Below, one piece after another: positions 34,282 to 44,117 of a stretch of 64,000 bases of DNA (the stretch's first letter is position 1; each line of letters begins with the position of its first letter). Below the pieces are notes generated by a model. The model had not been told where the DNA came from. It searched no databases and saw only the letters and a program-made list of their open reading frames with translations. A program made the position numbers and the translations under genes. This DNA is from Candidatus Avelusimicrobium luingense (GTDB taxonomy: Bacteria; Elusimicrobiota; Elusimicrobia; Elusimicrobiales; Elusimicrobiaceae). The stretch is from the NCBI GenBank assembly GCA_900315845.1, contig OOHK01000004.1, positions 78,577 to 142,576 on the forward strand. Reading direction: 5' to 3'.

Positions 34282-35649
34282 ATGAAATTCAAAACGGTTT
34301 TTGTCTGTCAGAAATGTGGCTATGAATCTGCTAAATGGGCCGGAAAATGCCCGGAGTGTGGAGAGTGGAATAGTTTAGTGGAAGAAGTCAAAGCGCAGGA
34401 AAGCAAAAAAGCCCCCGCGCGCACGCGCAGTTTTACCGATTTTTCCAGCGAAGTAGTAAAACTTGCCGACAGTAAATCCGTAAGCGAAGTGCGTATTCCT
34501 ACGCATATTAGTGAATTTGACCGTCTTTTATGCGGCGGGCTTGTCAAAGGGCAATTAACTCTTTTGGCGGGTGCGCCGGGTATCGGCAAATCTACGCTGA
34601 TGTTGCAGGTGGCGGCGGAACTTTCCAAAACACAAAAAGTGCTGTATATTTCCGGCGAAGAAAGTATCAGCCAAATTTCCGGCCGCGCGCAACGCTTGGG
34701 TGTGAAAGGGGAAAACATTTTTCTGTTGTGTGAAACCGATATTCAGAAAATTGTAGAGATGGTGAAAAATGTCAACCCGGACGTGCTGATTTTAGATTCT
34801 ATTCAAACGGTCTATCATCCCGAATTTACTTCTTCTGCCGGTACGGTAGCGCAAGTGCGCGAGTGCACGAGCGAACTCGTGCGGCTGTGCAAACCCAAAG
34901 GTATTATTACGTTTGTTTTGGGACATGTAACTAAAGACGGCGAACTGGCCGGCCCTAAAATTTTAGAGCATATGGTGGACGCCGTATTGTACTTTGATAC
35001 GGAAAAAGATAATGTTTTACGCCTTTTGCGCCCGCATAAAAACCGTTTCGGCTCTACCGATGAAATCGGTCTTTTCCGCATGAGCGCCAGCGGACTCATT
35101 TCGGTAGAAAACGCGAGTGAATGTTTTGCCGAAACGTCGCGTGAACGTGCCTTAAAAGGCCGCGCTTATTCTCTGGCGCTGGAAGGTTCGCGCCCGCTAC
35201 TCACCGAAGTGCAAGCCCTTGTTTCGCCAACGCGCTTTCCTTATCCGCGCCGCGTGGCTACCGGAGTAGATTTGAACCGCTGTTTAATGCTTTTTGCCGC
35301 GCTTGAAAAACATATCGGATTGTCACTGGACAATAAAGATATTTTTGTCAGTTTGGCAGGCGGCGCCAAGTTAAAAGACCCCGCTTTAGATTTGGCTATT
35401 TGCGCGGCGGTCATCAGTTCGTGCAAAGATTTCCCGATTGCGCACGATAGCGTGTTTATGGCAGAAGTGGGTATTTTGGGGCAAGTCGCCAAAGTGCCAC
35501 TTATTGAAAAACGTATGGATGAAGCGCGCCGTTTGGGCTTTACTAAAACCTATACGGCTATGCTTTCCAAACAAGAAAAATCTAAACTTAACGGTATGAC
35601 GTTAGTGGAACTGGCTGACCTAAACGGATTGGCAATGAAACTACGGTAA
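34282..35649 (+). CDS. radA: DNA repair protein RadA
   Basis: The 455-residue protein has the N-terminal zinc finger (CQKCGY, CPECGEW), a RecA-like ATPase (GAPGIGKST near residue 98, LILDSIQTV), the RadA-specific KNRFG motif, and a C-terminal Lon-like domain (SLAGGAKLKDPALDLAI). It drives branch migration in recombination. It starts 2 bp after mlaD and is the last gene of the dnaB operon, with a terminator behind it. Confidence 0.96.
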   Translation: MKFKTVFVCQKCGYESAKWAGKCPECGEWNSLVEEVKAQESKKAPARTRSFTDFSSEVVKLADSKSVSEVRIPTHISEFDRLLCGGLVKGQLTLLAGAPGIGKSTLMLQVAAELSKTQKVLYISGEESISQISGRAQRLGVKGENIFLLCETDIQKIVEMVKNVNPDVLILDSIQTVYHPEFTSSAGTVAQVRECTSELVRLCKPKGIITFVLGHVTKDGELAGPKILEHMVDAVLYFDTEKDNVLRLLRPHKNRFGSTDEIGLFRMSASGLISVENASECFAETSRERALKGRAYSLALEGSRPLLTEVQALVSPTRFPYPRRVATGVDLNRCLMLFAALEKHIGLSLDNKDIFVSLAGGAKLKDPALDLAICAAVISSCKDFPIAHDSVFMAEVGILGQVAKVPLIEKRMDEARRLGFTKTYTAMLSKQEKSKLNGMTLVELADLNGLAMKLR

Positions 35650-35669
35650 ATATGATTCCTTAAAGATTC

Positions 35670-35703
35670 AATGGCACAAACTAAAATAGTTTGTGCCATT
35701 TTT
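35670..35703 (+). terminator. Intrinsic terminator after radA
   Basis: A perfect stem of about 14 pairs (AATGGCACAAACTA with its complement) around a tiny loop is followed by T residues. It may also serve the convergent uppP gene. Confidence 0.88.
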
Positions 35704-35726
35704 CAAAAAGATTTGTTGTTAATACA

Positions 35727-36512
35727 TTACCGCCAAAAATACACGGCTAAAATCACGGCCCCTAATATCCACCGGTAATAGACAAATACATTAAATGTAT
35801 GTGATTTAATGTATTTCATCAACCAACCGATTACCAACACCGCCCCCAAAAATGCACTTGCAAATCCGGCTAATAGGGCTCCGTTCAAATCGGCGGGGGT
35901 TAATTGGGTGATTTTTAATACCGTGGCCCCTGCAATAATCGGCGCGGAAAGTAAAAAAGAAATACGCGCACTTGTGCTGCGTGAAAGACCTAAAAATAAG
36001 GCGGCCGTAATGGTGATTCCGCTGCGTGATACGCCGGGCATCAACGCCAATGCTTGCGCACAACCAATCAAAAATACCGTCATAAACGGAACATCAAAAA
36101 GGGGGTTGCTTTCGGCTTTTGCTTTTTTGTCTGCCCAAAAAAGTACCGCCGCAAAAATCATCAAATTGATGGCAATTAAAGCAGGACTGCGAAAGGTGTT
36201 TTCCGCTAAATCTTCAAACAGAAAGCCCAATATGGCGGCCGGAATGGTTGCCGCCGCCAAATACCATAGCATGCGGCCTTCGCGGCTTTTGGGCGCGGTG
36301 AGCCCTTGCTTGATAAGCACCCACCAATCGCGCCAAAAATAAAGTAGTACCGCCAGCAATGTTCCCGCGTGCAAGATAACATCAAAGGCAACCCCCTGAT
36401 AAACTTGCCCGCGCAAATACGGCAACAAAACCAAATGTGCCGAACTTGAAATCGGCAAAAATTCGCCAAGGGCCTGTAACAAACCAAGCAAGATAGCATT
36501 TGTAATAGTCAT
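35727..36512 (-). CDS. uppP: Undecaprenyl-diphosphatase
   Basis: The 261-residue integral membrane enzyme recycles undecaprenyl pyrophosphate for peptidoglycan synthesis. Signature regions are LGEFLPISSSAHLVL near the N-terminus and PGVSRSGITITAALFLGLSR in the second half. The first signature reads LLQALGEF where many homologues have a Glu in place of Gln; the second Glu is kept. I chose the ATG at 36512, which has GGGAG upstream; a longer reading would overlap sixA. It follows sixA by 1 bp. Confidence 0.93.
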   Translation of the reverse strand: MTITNAILLGLLQALGEFLPISSSAHLVLLPYLRGQVYQGVAFDVILHAGTLLAVLLYFWRDWWVLIKQGLTAPKSREGRMLWYLAAATIPAAILGFLFEDLAENTFRSPALIAINLMIFAAVLFWADKKAKAESNPLFDVPFMTVFLIGCAQALALMPGVSRSGITITAALFLGLSRSTSARISFLLSAPIIAGATVLKITQLTPADLNGALLAGFASAFLGAVLVIGWLMKYIKSHTFNVFVYYRWILGAVILAVYFWR

Positions 36513-36513
36513 T

Positions 36514-36969
36514 TTATTCTCCCGCGGAAATTTGTTTGAAATTTCCGGAATTGTCCATTTCCAACACGGCAAACGAACCCGGTGAAAACGGACGGATTTG
36601 TCCGCACAGTAAGTTGTGCACACAGGTAATATTGGGGTTGTGCCCGACGGCTACTATCGTATCTGTTTTTGCTAACCGTTCGCGCAATGCGATGGCTACT
36701 TCTTCGTCACTAAAAAATCCGTTTAGCCATTTTACTTCTTCTACGGGTGCATGTAATTTTTCGGCAATAAATTGTGAAGTTTGTTTGGCTCGCAACAAAG
36801 GGCTTGTCAAAATAACCGCGGGATGCAAAGATAAACCGGCCAGTTTCGCGGCAGTGGCGGCGGCTTTTTGGCGGCCTTCATCAGATAACGGACGCAAAGC
36901 GTCGCTTGTTACTTGGGCGACGAATGCAGATAAGGCATGGGCGTGTCGTACTAAAATTAAAGTTTTCAT
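36514..36969 (-). CDS. sixA: SixA-type phosphohistidine phosphatase
   Basis: The 151-residue protein belongs to the histidine phosphatase superfamily. LVRHAHA at the N-terminus carries the phospho-accepting His, LTSPLLRAKQT carries an Arg, and VGHNPNI supplies the second His. SixA removes phosphate from His residues of signalling proteins; the substrate here is unknown. It is the first gene of a two-gene unit with uppP and divergent from addB. Confidence 0.87.
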   Translation of the reverse strand: MKTLILVRHAHALSAFVAQVTSDALRPLSDEGRQKAAATAAKLAGLSLHPAVILTSPLLRAKQTSQFIAEKLHAPVEEVKWLNGFFSDEEVAIALRERLAKTDTIVAVGHNPNITCVHNLLCGQIRPFSPGSFAVLEMDNSGNFKQISAGE

Positions 36970-37035
36970 ACAGCGTTTGTTAAAAAATGTAATAATAAAG
37001 TAAGTTATCTTATTTTACTATTTAATATACGATTT

Positions 37036-40000
37036 ATGAAATTGTTTTACGCCCATTATCCGTCTTTGGAAAAATCGTTTTTGCAGTTTGTTACACAAAA
37101 CCGCGCTGCGCTGGAGCCTTGGTTGGTGGTGTGCGCGTCGTCGGGCATTGCGCATAGATTGACTACCCAGTTGGCGCGGGCGCAAGGGGCAGTCGCCAAT
37201 ATCCATTTTTGTACGGCATCTTCGCTTCTTTACCGGTTAGATAGTGAAGCCGGGCCTGCGTTACCCGTTTTTCCGCAAGACCATTTACGCGATTTTTTAA
37301 TCAAAGAAATTTTAACCGAACCCGGATTAGATATTTACCCGATATCGCGTGGGTTTGTGGGAGCGGTTAAGTCAGCCTTGCGCGATTTAGCGGATAGTTT
37401 GGCTACGCCCGAAACATTAGAAGAAATTTTGCCCAATCCCGATGAGGAAGACGAGAAAAAAATTCAAGCCTATAAACAATTTGCCTGGTTTGTGCGTGTA
37501 TATAAACGCTATACTCAACGCGAAGCGCAATTGCCCGGTTTCCGTCCGTATCAGGCTCTGTTTGAACGGGCCTTATCGCATGTGGAAACGTCTTCTTATT
37601 TGAAACAATTTTCCAACATTATTTTGTATGGTTTTTATGATATGCCCGGGCGTATGTTGGATTTTTTAAGCCGCATTCGCTCTCAATATACCGGGGCTTT
37701 GTTTGTGCCTTATGGGAAATTTCCGGCCTATCAATTTGCCCAGAAATTTTTTGAAACCAACTATTTGGGCGCAAGCAGGGGCGGAACGGATGAAAATACA
37801 GACGATTTCGGCGCGCTTGGCCCGCATGGAGATTATCTGTTCGCGCCGCAAGGCAGTAGCAAAATGTCCGCCGTACACATTGTTTCGGCGGCTAACGTAC
37901 AAAGCGAGGTGCGCTACGTAGCCAAAGAAATTTTGCGGCTTGTGGAAGAAGAACATTTATCTTTTAGCGATATCGGTGTGTTGGCGCGTAGTGTAAGCCC
38001 TTACCAACAGGAAGTGCGCCGACTTTTTGCACAAAATAAAATTGCACTTAATGCCTCCTTTACCTATTCGTGGGACCGGTGTGTGTTAGGCGTATTTTGT
38101 CTGAATTTATTGACGCTGGCCGAAAACGGATTTGACCGCGAAAGCGTGTTGGCGATACTATCTTCTCCTTATTTTAGCCACAAGAAAAAATGGGCATGGC
38201 GTAAACTGGTTGAGAAATCTTTAGTTAGTTTGAATATCAGCCAATGGCGCGATTTGCTCCCAAATATGGACGGTTATGATCCCGAATTTTTAACGTGGTT
38301 GGAAAATTGCCGTACGCGGTTGGAGTCGTTAGATTTGCCCGGTTTGTGGACGGACAAATGTGCCCAAGTTACTCAATTCTTGGCCGAAAATATAGACGTG
38401 GGAGCGCTAACCGGGTCGGAAACGGGAATTTATCAACAACTGTGTACGTGCGTGTTATCGCTAGCGCAGTATGGTATGGTTCGCCCTTCTTGCCAAGCGG
38501 GGGAATTTATTCGCGAACTGACACAAGCCCTTTCCGGCCTTACATTTACCGAAGTGGAAAATGCCCCGCGCGGAGTTGTATTTATGGATGTGTTGCGGGC
38601 GCGCGGACTTCAGTTTAAAGTCGTTTTTTTACTGGGCGTGAATGAAAAGATTTTTCCGCAAATCGTGCCGGAAGATCCTATCTTTCGTGATAAATTCCGC
38701 TATTTGGTGCGTGATGGGCTGGGATGTTGGGTGACCGCCCAAGCCGAACGTACGGCGGAAGAACGGCTTTTATTTTTTACGGCCTGTTCGTCCGCCACGG
38801 AAAAATTATATGTTTCTTATGCCGGGCGCGGGAATGATAATAAAGAACTAGTGCCTTCGGTGTATGTGGCCGAGTTAGCCCGCGTGTCAGAAAATACAAC
38901 CTGGAAAGCCGATCCTAAAGCGGCTCCGCAAGTTAGTGCCCTTATCGGGGAACAAATAACGTCAGTCAACCCGCTGTTGCTAACTCCCAAAGAAGTGGCT
39001 GCCGCTATCATGTTAAGCGGTGAGCCGCAACAGATTCATTGGGAACAAGCCGGGTTGTCGTCGCCGGATACGCCCCGGCAACTGGCTGCCGTTCATGCCT
39101 TAAAAAGTTGGGGCGCTGCCGGAATATACGACGGATATATTAGCGGCGGAGAACAAATTTTTGCTCATCACCAAGCGTATGGTTTTTCGCCTTCTGCACT
39201 GCAAACATTAGCCACTTGTCCGTTGAAATATTTTTTCTCTAAAATAATAGGTTTGACGGAAGATTCGTTGCTTTTTCGTGATCAGTTAGCCGCTAATACG
39301 CGGGGAAATATGTGCCACGAGGTACTGGAACATTTTTATCAGCGTCTGTTGCAACTGGGCATTACACATGATGTATTTGATAGCGGTGTGGAAAAATATA
39401 TTGATGAAACCGCCCAGACCGTTTTGCCGCAAAGTTACCAACCGTTAGGCCTTTATCCGGTCATTTGGGAAATGCTGCGCGAAGAAATTACCAATCTGCT
39501 CAAAGATTTCGCTAGGAAAGATGTAGCCGCTTTAGGTCCTTTTACACCGACGTATTTTGAACAGGAATTTCCACCGGTATCCATAGAGGGTTTCCCGTTT
39601 CGGTTGCATGGGAAAATTGACCGTATCGATATAGATAATGAGGGAAAACAATTTAGAGTTATTGATTATAAATCCAGCAAAAAGGGCACGGGTGATTTGA
39701 TAGCCACTTTTTTTAAGGAACGTATTTTCCAACCATTCTTATATGTGTTGGCGGCGGGCCAATTAAAACAACTGAACGGTTATACGTCGGCCGGATCATA
39801 TTTATTGTCATTCAAAGATGGTTCTTCTGTCGGTTATAAAGTACAGCGGTTATCTGCCGAAGAATGGCAAGCCATGTATCCGAAGGCTCTTGCTTTGTTT
39901 AATTTATTAGCCCAATTTATCCAACAAGGTACTTTGATATTGCGCACCTCGGACGAATGCAAGTATTGCCCATACGATCGAATTTGCCGTCGCGATAGTT

Positions 40001-40092
40001 TTGCTTGTTTGATGCGTGCGCGCCGAAGTACGCCCAGTAAAGCGTTAGAGGAGATATGTTATGTTCCCCCAAAACCTAAAAAATCAAAATGA
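37036..40092 (+). CDS. addB: AddB-like helicase/nuclease subunit
   Basis: The 1018-residue protein resembles AddB (RexB). It has a degenerate UvrD-like N-terminal half and a C-terminal RecB-family nuclease (GKIDRIDIDNEGKQFRVIDYKSS in parts). ATCPLKYFF supplies one Cys, and C-x2-C-x5-C near the end (CKYCPYDRIC) completes a likely [4Fe-4S] clasp. With AddA it resects DNA double-strand ends for recombination. TAATAT lies 7 nt before the ATG with no ribosome-binding site. Its 3' end overlaps addA by 32 bp. Confidence 0.87.
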   Translation: MKLFYAHYPSLEKSFLQFVTQNRAALEPWLVVCASSGIAHRLTTQLARAQGAVANIHFCTASSLLYRLDSEAGPALPVFPQDHLRDFLIKEILTEPGLDIYPISRGFVGAVKSALRDLADSLATPETLEEILPNPDEEDEKKIQAYKQFAWFVRVYKRYTQREAQLPGFRPYQALFERALSHVETSSYLKQFSNIILYGFYDMPGRMLDFLSRIRSQYTGALFVPYGKFPAYQFAQKFFETNYLGASRGGTDENTDDFGALGPHGDYLFAPQGSSKMSAVHIVSAANVQSEVRYVAKEILRLVEEEHLSFSDIGVLARSVSPYQQEVRRLFAQNKIALNASFTYSWDRCVLGVFCLNLLTLAENGFDRESVLAILSSPYFSHKKKWAWRKLVEKSLVSLNISQWRDLLPNMDGYDPEFLTWLENCRTRLESLDLPGLWTDKCAQVTQFLAENIDVGALTGSETGIYQQLCTCVLSLAQYGMVRPSCQAGEFIRELTQALSGLTFTEVENAPRGVVFMDVLRARGLQFKVVFLLGVNEKIFPQIVPEDPIFRDKFRYLVRDGLGCWVTAQAERTAEERLLFFTACSSATEKLYVSYAGRGNDNKELVPSVYVAELARVSENTTWKADPKAAPQVSALIGEQITSVNPLLLTPKEVAAAIMLSGEPQQIHWEQAGLSSPDTPRQLAAVHALKSWGAAGIYDGYISGGEQIFAHHQAYGFSPSALQTLATCPLKYFFSKIIGLTEDSLLFRDQLAANTRGNMCHEVLEHFYQRLLQLGITHDVFDSGVEKYIDETAQTVLPQSYQPLGLYPVIWEMLREEITNLLKDFARKDVAALGPFTPTYFEQEFPPVSIEGFPFRLHGKIDRIDIDNEGKQFRVIDYKSSKKGTGDLIATFFKERIFQPFLYVLAAGQLKQLNGYTSAGSYLLSFKDGSSVGYKVQRLSAEEWQAMYPKALALFNLLAQFIQQGTLILRTSDECKYCPYDRICRRDSFACLMRARRSTPSKALEEICYVPPKPKKSK

Positions 40093-43000
40093 AGACCGCG
40101 AGCAAGTATTAAATGATTTGCATGTAAATATGGTGGTGGAAGCCGGTGCCGGTACCGGGAAAACGACGCTGCTTATCCGGCGTATTGGACTAGCGGTATT
40201 GGAGTTGGGCATCCCCGTGGACCGTATTGTTGCGCTTACGTTCACCGAGAAAGCCGCCGCCGAAATTAAAACCCGTTTGGTTTCCCAATTACATCAAATT
40301 ATTACCCAGATTCAAAAAGTTGCAGACCAAGAACCGGCCGATAGCGATAAAAAAGATGAATTGTTGCTGATTATACATCAGCACTTAAAACAAGCAAAAT
40401 TCGGCAACCGGATACCCAACAGCGCAGAGGAAAAAGCATTTATTTCCAAAACAAATGAAACTATATTGCTTCGCGCGCAAGACGCACTGAAAAAATTAGA
40501 TCGCGCCAGCATTGGCACGATACATGGTTTCTGCGCAGATATTCTAAAAACTTTCCCGTTGCAGGCGGGGCTTTCGCCACAAGCCGAAATTGACCCCGGC
40601 CCTAAAGGCACGCGGCTTTTTAACAAACGGTGGTATGCTTTTTTGGAAAGTGAACTCGGCGTAAATGCTCCACGCAAAGAAGCGTGGAAACAAGTGCTTA
40701 ACGAAGTTTCTTTGGACAATATAAAAGAGTTCGCCCGCAATTTATGCGATGGTAAAATCGAGCAGTATGATTATTTTTCGCACGCGGAAAAATTGGCTCA
40801 AATCTGTTTGCAAAAAGCCACCCAGGCCCAAGCGTTGAGCAGCGCTTGTCGCGATCCCAAAAAACCCGATTTTCTGCGCGCACCAGAAAGGTGTTTAATT
40901 TGGGCCGCCCAAACGTTAATACGTTCCGCCGCCTTTTTACGCCGGGAACCTTTGCCGGCGATTCCCGAGGATCCGGGCTCTTTTCCTAATAAAATGCTTG
41001 TCGGTTGGGATAAAGAATCTTGGGCACAAGCGTATGAATTATATAAATTTGCCGAACATATCCAACCCGAAAGACAACAGATTTTTTGTACGGCTTTATC
41101 GTTAGTAAAAGATTTTGCCGCACAAATTCGCGCTGATTTTGCCCGCGAAGGAATTTTAAGTTTTGACGATTTAATTGTAAAAACACGCTCGCTGGTCCAA
41201 ACAGACATAGAAGTGCGAAATGAACTTAAAGCCAAATTTGATGTTTTGTTTATTGACGAATTCCAAGATACCGACCCTGTTCAAGGGGAAATTTTACTTT
41301 TTTTGGCGGAAAATAAATCTTCGTTTGCGGGCAACTGGCGCGATGTAAAACTGGCACCGGGGAAACTTTTTGTTGTGGGCGATCCCAAGCAATCTATTTA
41401 CCGTTTTCGTGGGGCGGATATTACCGCGTATGAGTATTTTACCGATTTGATTTTACAACAAGGCGGTGTAAAATGTTTCTTGCGCAAGAATTACCGCAGC
41501 GTGCCGGATATCGTGGCGGTGGCCAATAGCGTTTGTGGCCGCGCTATGAAACCGGAAAAAAACTTTCAGCCCGGTTACGAACCGATTTATCCTAATAAAA
41601 AAGCCAACGGACCGGCGGTGGAGTGGTTATTTGTCCACCCGATGCCTGATGGAATAGATGTGGATGCTTTGCGTCATAATCAGGCCGAGGCGATTGCCCG
41701 GTGGATTAGCGAACATGTAGGCAAAATGACGGTCATGGAAAAAGACGGCCCGCGCAAATTGAAATTGCAATATAAGGATATTGTGCTGTTATCGCGTGCT
41801 ACCACTACGTCGTCTATTTACACGCAAGCCCTTCGCCGTCATGGTATTCCTTTTAATGCCGGTAGTGAAAAAGATTTTTTCAAACATCAGGAAATCAATG
41901 ATTTCCTAAATCTGTTGCGCGTACTTGTTGACCCGTCAGATAAAATTGCATTGGTGGGGGTATTGCGTAGCCCACTGGGTGGTTTTACCGATGAGCAACT
42001 TGTTCAGTTCGCCGCACATAACGAACTTAATTTATTCGCGGATACAAAGGATGAATCTTTGGCACGGTGCTACGGTGAAATACGTCAATTGCTAAGTAAA
42101 GTAGGGCATACGGACGTAACGGCCTTATTGGAAGAAGTATTAGATGAAACCTTTTTGCCGGAACTCTGCGCCGCTGCTTACGACGGCGAACGGACGTTAG
42201 AGATGCTACGCTGTTTGGTACAACAAACGCAAACGGTACTGGGTGGGCGTGCGTCATCGCTCGGACAATTTTTAGAAGCCCTTGAAAAATTGTGGGATGA
42301 AGAGCCCGAAGCATTGGATACGGAATCGGGATTGGCGGCCGATGCGGTAACAGTGATGTCTATACACAAATCAAAAGGGTTAGATTTCCCCGTCGTTATT
42401 GTGGCTGATTTATCTAAACGGGAATCTCATCATACAAACAAAAAGAAAGAGCCGATGTATTCGTGGCAATACAATATGTATGGGCTTGAAGTCGGTAAAA
42501 TTTCTGATGCCAACAGTGTGTTTTTGAAAGATGAACAGAAAAAGCATGAACGATGCGAGGAAATCCGCATCTTATATGTGGCATTGACTCGTGCCAAAGA
42601 TCGCATGGTGTTGGTGGCGGATGGACGTAGCGACTCTTCGCAAACGAAACAAGCCTTTTTGACGGCCGGTCTTTTCCCCGACGGAGAAAAACTTACTACC
42701 GGCGGAAAAGAGGTAACTGCTTCGGTGATATATGTTCCCTATATGTCGCCGGATGATTTCCGGTTTCATCAAATCCCGCAACCGACCAAACAGGAATTTT
42801 TCTCTATGCTCCCTAAGTGGCGCCAGGCTTTTGATGAGCGTGCCGCACGTTATCAGGCATTACTGGCCGAGCAAGATTTATCACCCAGTGCGCGGGTAGA
42901 TAACGAAACCCTTTCTCCCGAGCAGCGTGCTGCAGCCGACGTGGGAACAGTATGCCACCGGGCGCTTTTATCATTGTTGACTACTCCTACGCAAGAGATG

Positions 43001-43396
43001 GCACAAGTAACCCAAGAGGCGGCTTTTTCGACGGGATTGCCCGAAGCCTCTGCCCAAGCTGCCGAAATTTTGACGCCGTTTTGTGCCTCTGATATGTTTG
43101 AACAATTAACTGCGTGCAAATTTTTAGCCGGAGAAATGCCGTTTTCATTTGTAAATGAACAAGGACATATTACATCGGGTATAATGGATGCGGTGCTGGA
43201 ACGTGCCGACGGAAGTGTGTGGGTAATTGACTATAAAACCGACAAAATCCCCGCAGCCGGTACGCAACAATTAGTAGAAAAATACCGTCCGCAATTAACC
43301 GTATATTTACAGGCGGCCCGAAAGATTTTTCCCGACAAACGGGTGAAATGTTCGGCTGTATTTGTCCGCGCGTGCGAAAGTGTGGAAGTGTCGTAA
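40061..43396 (+). CDS. addA: AddA-like ATP-dependent helicase/nuclease
   Basis: The 1111-residue protein is a superfamily 1A helicase with a C-terminal nuclease domain, as in AddA (RexA). Motif I is EAGAGTGKTTLL, motif II DEFQDTDPVQ, motif III GDPKQSIYRFRG, and a late helicase motif is MSIHKSKGLDFPVV. The nuclease motif GIMDAVLE, then WVIDYKTDK, is intact. GAGGAG precedes the ATG inside addB. Together with AddB it forms the RecBCD-equivalent repair complex; Chi recognition cannot be read from sequence. Confidence 0.92.
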   Translation: MFPQNLKNQNEDREQVLNDLHVNMVVEAGAGTGKTTLLIRRIGLAVLELGIPVDRIVALTFTEKAAAEIKTRLVSQLHQIITQIQKVADQEPADSDKKDELLLIIHQHLKQAKFGNRIPNSAEEKAFISKTNETILLRAQDALKKLDRASIGTIHGFCADILKTFPLQAGLSPQAEIDPGPKGTRLFNKRWYAFLESELGVNAPRKEAWKQVLNEVSLDNIKEFARNLCDGKIEQYDYFSHAEKLAQICLQKATQAQALSSACRDPKKPDFLRAPERCLIWAAQTLIRSAAFLRREPLPAIPEDPGSFPNKMLVGWDKESWAQAYELYKFAEHIQPERQQIFCTALSLVKDFAAQIRADFAREGILSFDDLIVKTRSLVQTDIEVRNELKAKFDVLFIDEFQDTDPVQGEILLFLAENKSSFAGNWRDVKLAPGKLFVVGDPKQSIYRFRGADITAYEYFTDLILQQGGVKCFLRKNYRSVPDIVAVANSVCGRAMKPEKNFQPGYEPIYPNKKANGPAVEWLFVHPMPDGIDVDALRHNQAEAIARWISEHVGKMTVMEKDGPRKLKLQYKDIVLLSRATTTSSIYTQALRRHGIPFNAGSEKDFFKHQEINDFLNLLRVLVDPSDKIALVGVLRSPLGGFTDEQLVQFAAHNELNLFADTKDESLARCYGEIRQLLSKVGHTDVTALLEEVLDETFLPELCAAAYDGERTLEMLRCLVQQTQTVLGGRASSLGQFLEALEKLWDEEPEALDTESGLAADAVTVMSIHKSKGLDFPVVIVADLSKRESHHTNKKKEPMYSWQYNMYGLEVGKISDANSVFLKDEQKKHERCEEIRILYVALTRAKDRMVLVADGRSDSSQTKQAFLTAGLFPDGEKLTTGGKEVTASVIYVPYMSPDDFRFHQIPQPTKQEFFSMLPKWRQAFDERAARYQALLAEQDLSPSARVDNETLSPEQRAAADVGTVCHRALLSLLTTPTQEMAQVTQEAAFSTGLPEASAQAAEILTPFCASDMFEQLTACKFLAGEMPFSFVNEQGHITSGIMDAVLERADGSVWVIDYKTDKIPAAGTQQLVEKYRPQLTVYLQAARKIFPDKRVKCSAVFVRACESVEVS

Positions 43397-43452
43397 CGCA
43401 AGGCCGGTGTGTAAATTGGTAAAATCTAATATATCACTTTAAGGAGAGAACT

Positions 43453-43749
43453 ATGTTTGATAAACTCGGACAATTAAAAGATTTATGGAAACTCAAAAGC
43501 CAAATGGAAGAAATTAAAAAACGGTTAGATAATATGGTTATCAAAACCGAAAGCCCTCACCATTGGGTAGAAGTAACTATGAACGGTTCTATGGAAGTAA
43601 AAGAAGTACGCGTGTTGCCGGAAGCAAAAAATGTTTCCGAAGAAGAACTCGCTAAAGATATTAAAGAAATGTTCAACAAAGCCGTCCGCGACAGCCAGGC
43701 CATGGCTGCGCAAGCCATGGGTGGTTTTGGCGGACTTCCGCAAGCCTAA
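43453..43749 (+). CDS. ybaB: YbaB/EbfC family nucleoid-associated protein
   Basis: The 98-residue protein has the YbaB fold pattern: an N-terminal helix rich in Lys and Glu, a strand motif VEVTMNGSMEVKEVRV, and a C-terminal helix ending with Met/Gly-rich residues (AQAMGGFGGL). Homologues bind DNA as dimers and are often beside recombination genes. AAGGAGAG precedes the ATG. Its stop overlaps the next start by one base. Confidence 0.9.
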   Translation: MFDKLGQLKDLWKLKSQMEEIKKRLDNMVIKTESPHHWVEVTMNGSMEVKEVRVLPEAKNVSEEELAKDIKEMFNKAVRDSQAMAAQAMGGFGGLPQA

Positions 43750-44117
43750 TGAATTATCAAGATAAAAAAATAGCCGTATTTGGCGCCTCGGAAGATCCGT
43801 CTAAATACGGCTATAAAATTTTAACAGAGTTGGCCGCTAACGGACTGGATGTGTATGGAATCAATCCTAAGGGCGGACACGTCAAGGGCCACACCTTTTT
43901 TCCATCGTTAGCCGAAGTGCCCACGTCCATAGATGTGGCTATTATGGTGGTTCCGCCTGTTGCCTTGGACGGAGCGGTGGCACAATGTGTGGCTGCTGGC
44001 GTACGTGAAATTTGGTTTCAGCCCGGAGCGCGTTCGGAACGTGCTTATCAAGCCGCACAACAAGCCGGGATCAAAGCCGTTAACAGTTGCTTTATGGCAG
44101 AAAACGGGTTTTGGTAA
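43749..44117 (+). CDS. CoA-binding domain protein (YccU-like)
   Basis: The 122-residue protein is a stand-alone Rossmann-like CoA-binding domain. KIAVFGASEDPSKYGYKIL binds the nucleotide moiety in this family, and IWFQPGARSE and INSCFM-type positions (VNSCFM) are conserved. The biological role of these small proteins is unclear. It is tightly packed between ybaB and the aldo/keto reductase gene, overlapping each by one base. Confidence 0.85.
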   Translation: MNYQDKKIAVFGASEDPSKYGYKILTELAANGLDVYGINPKGGHVKGHTFFPSLAEVPTSIDVAIMVVPPVALDGAVAQCVAAGVREIWFQPGARSERAYQAAQQAGIKAVNSCFMAENGFW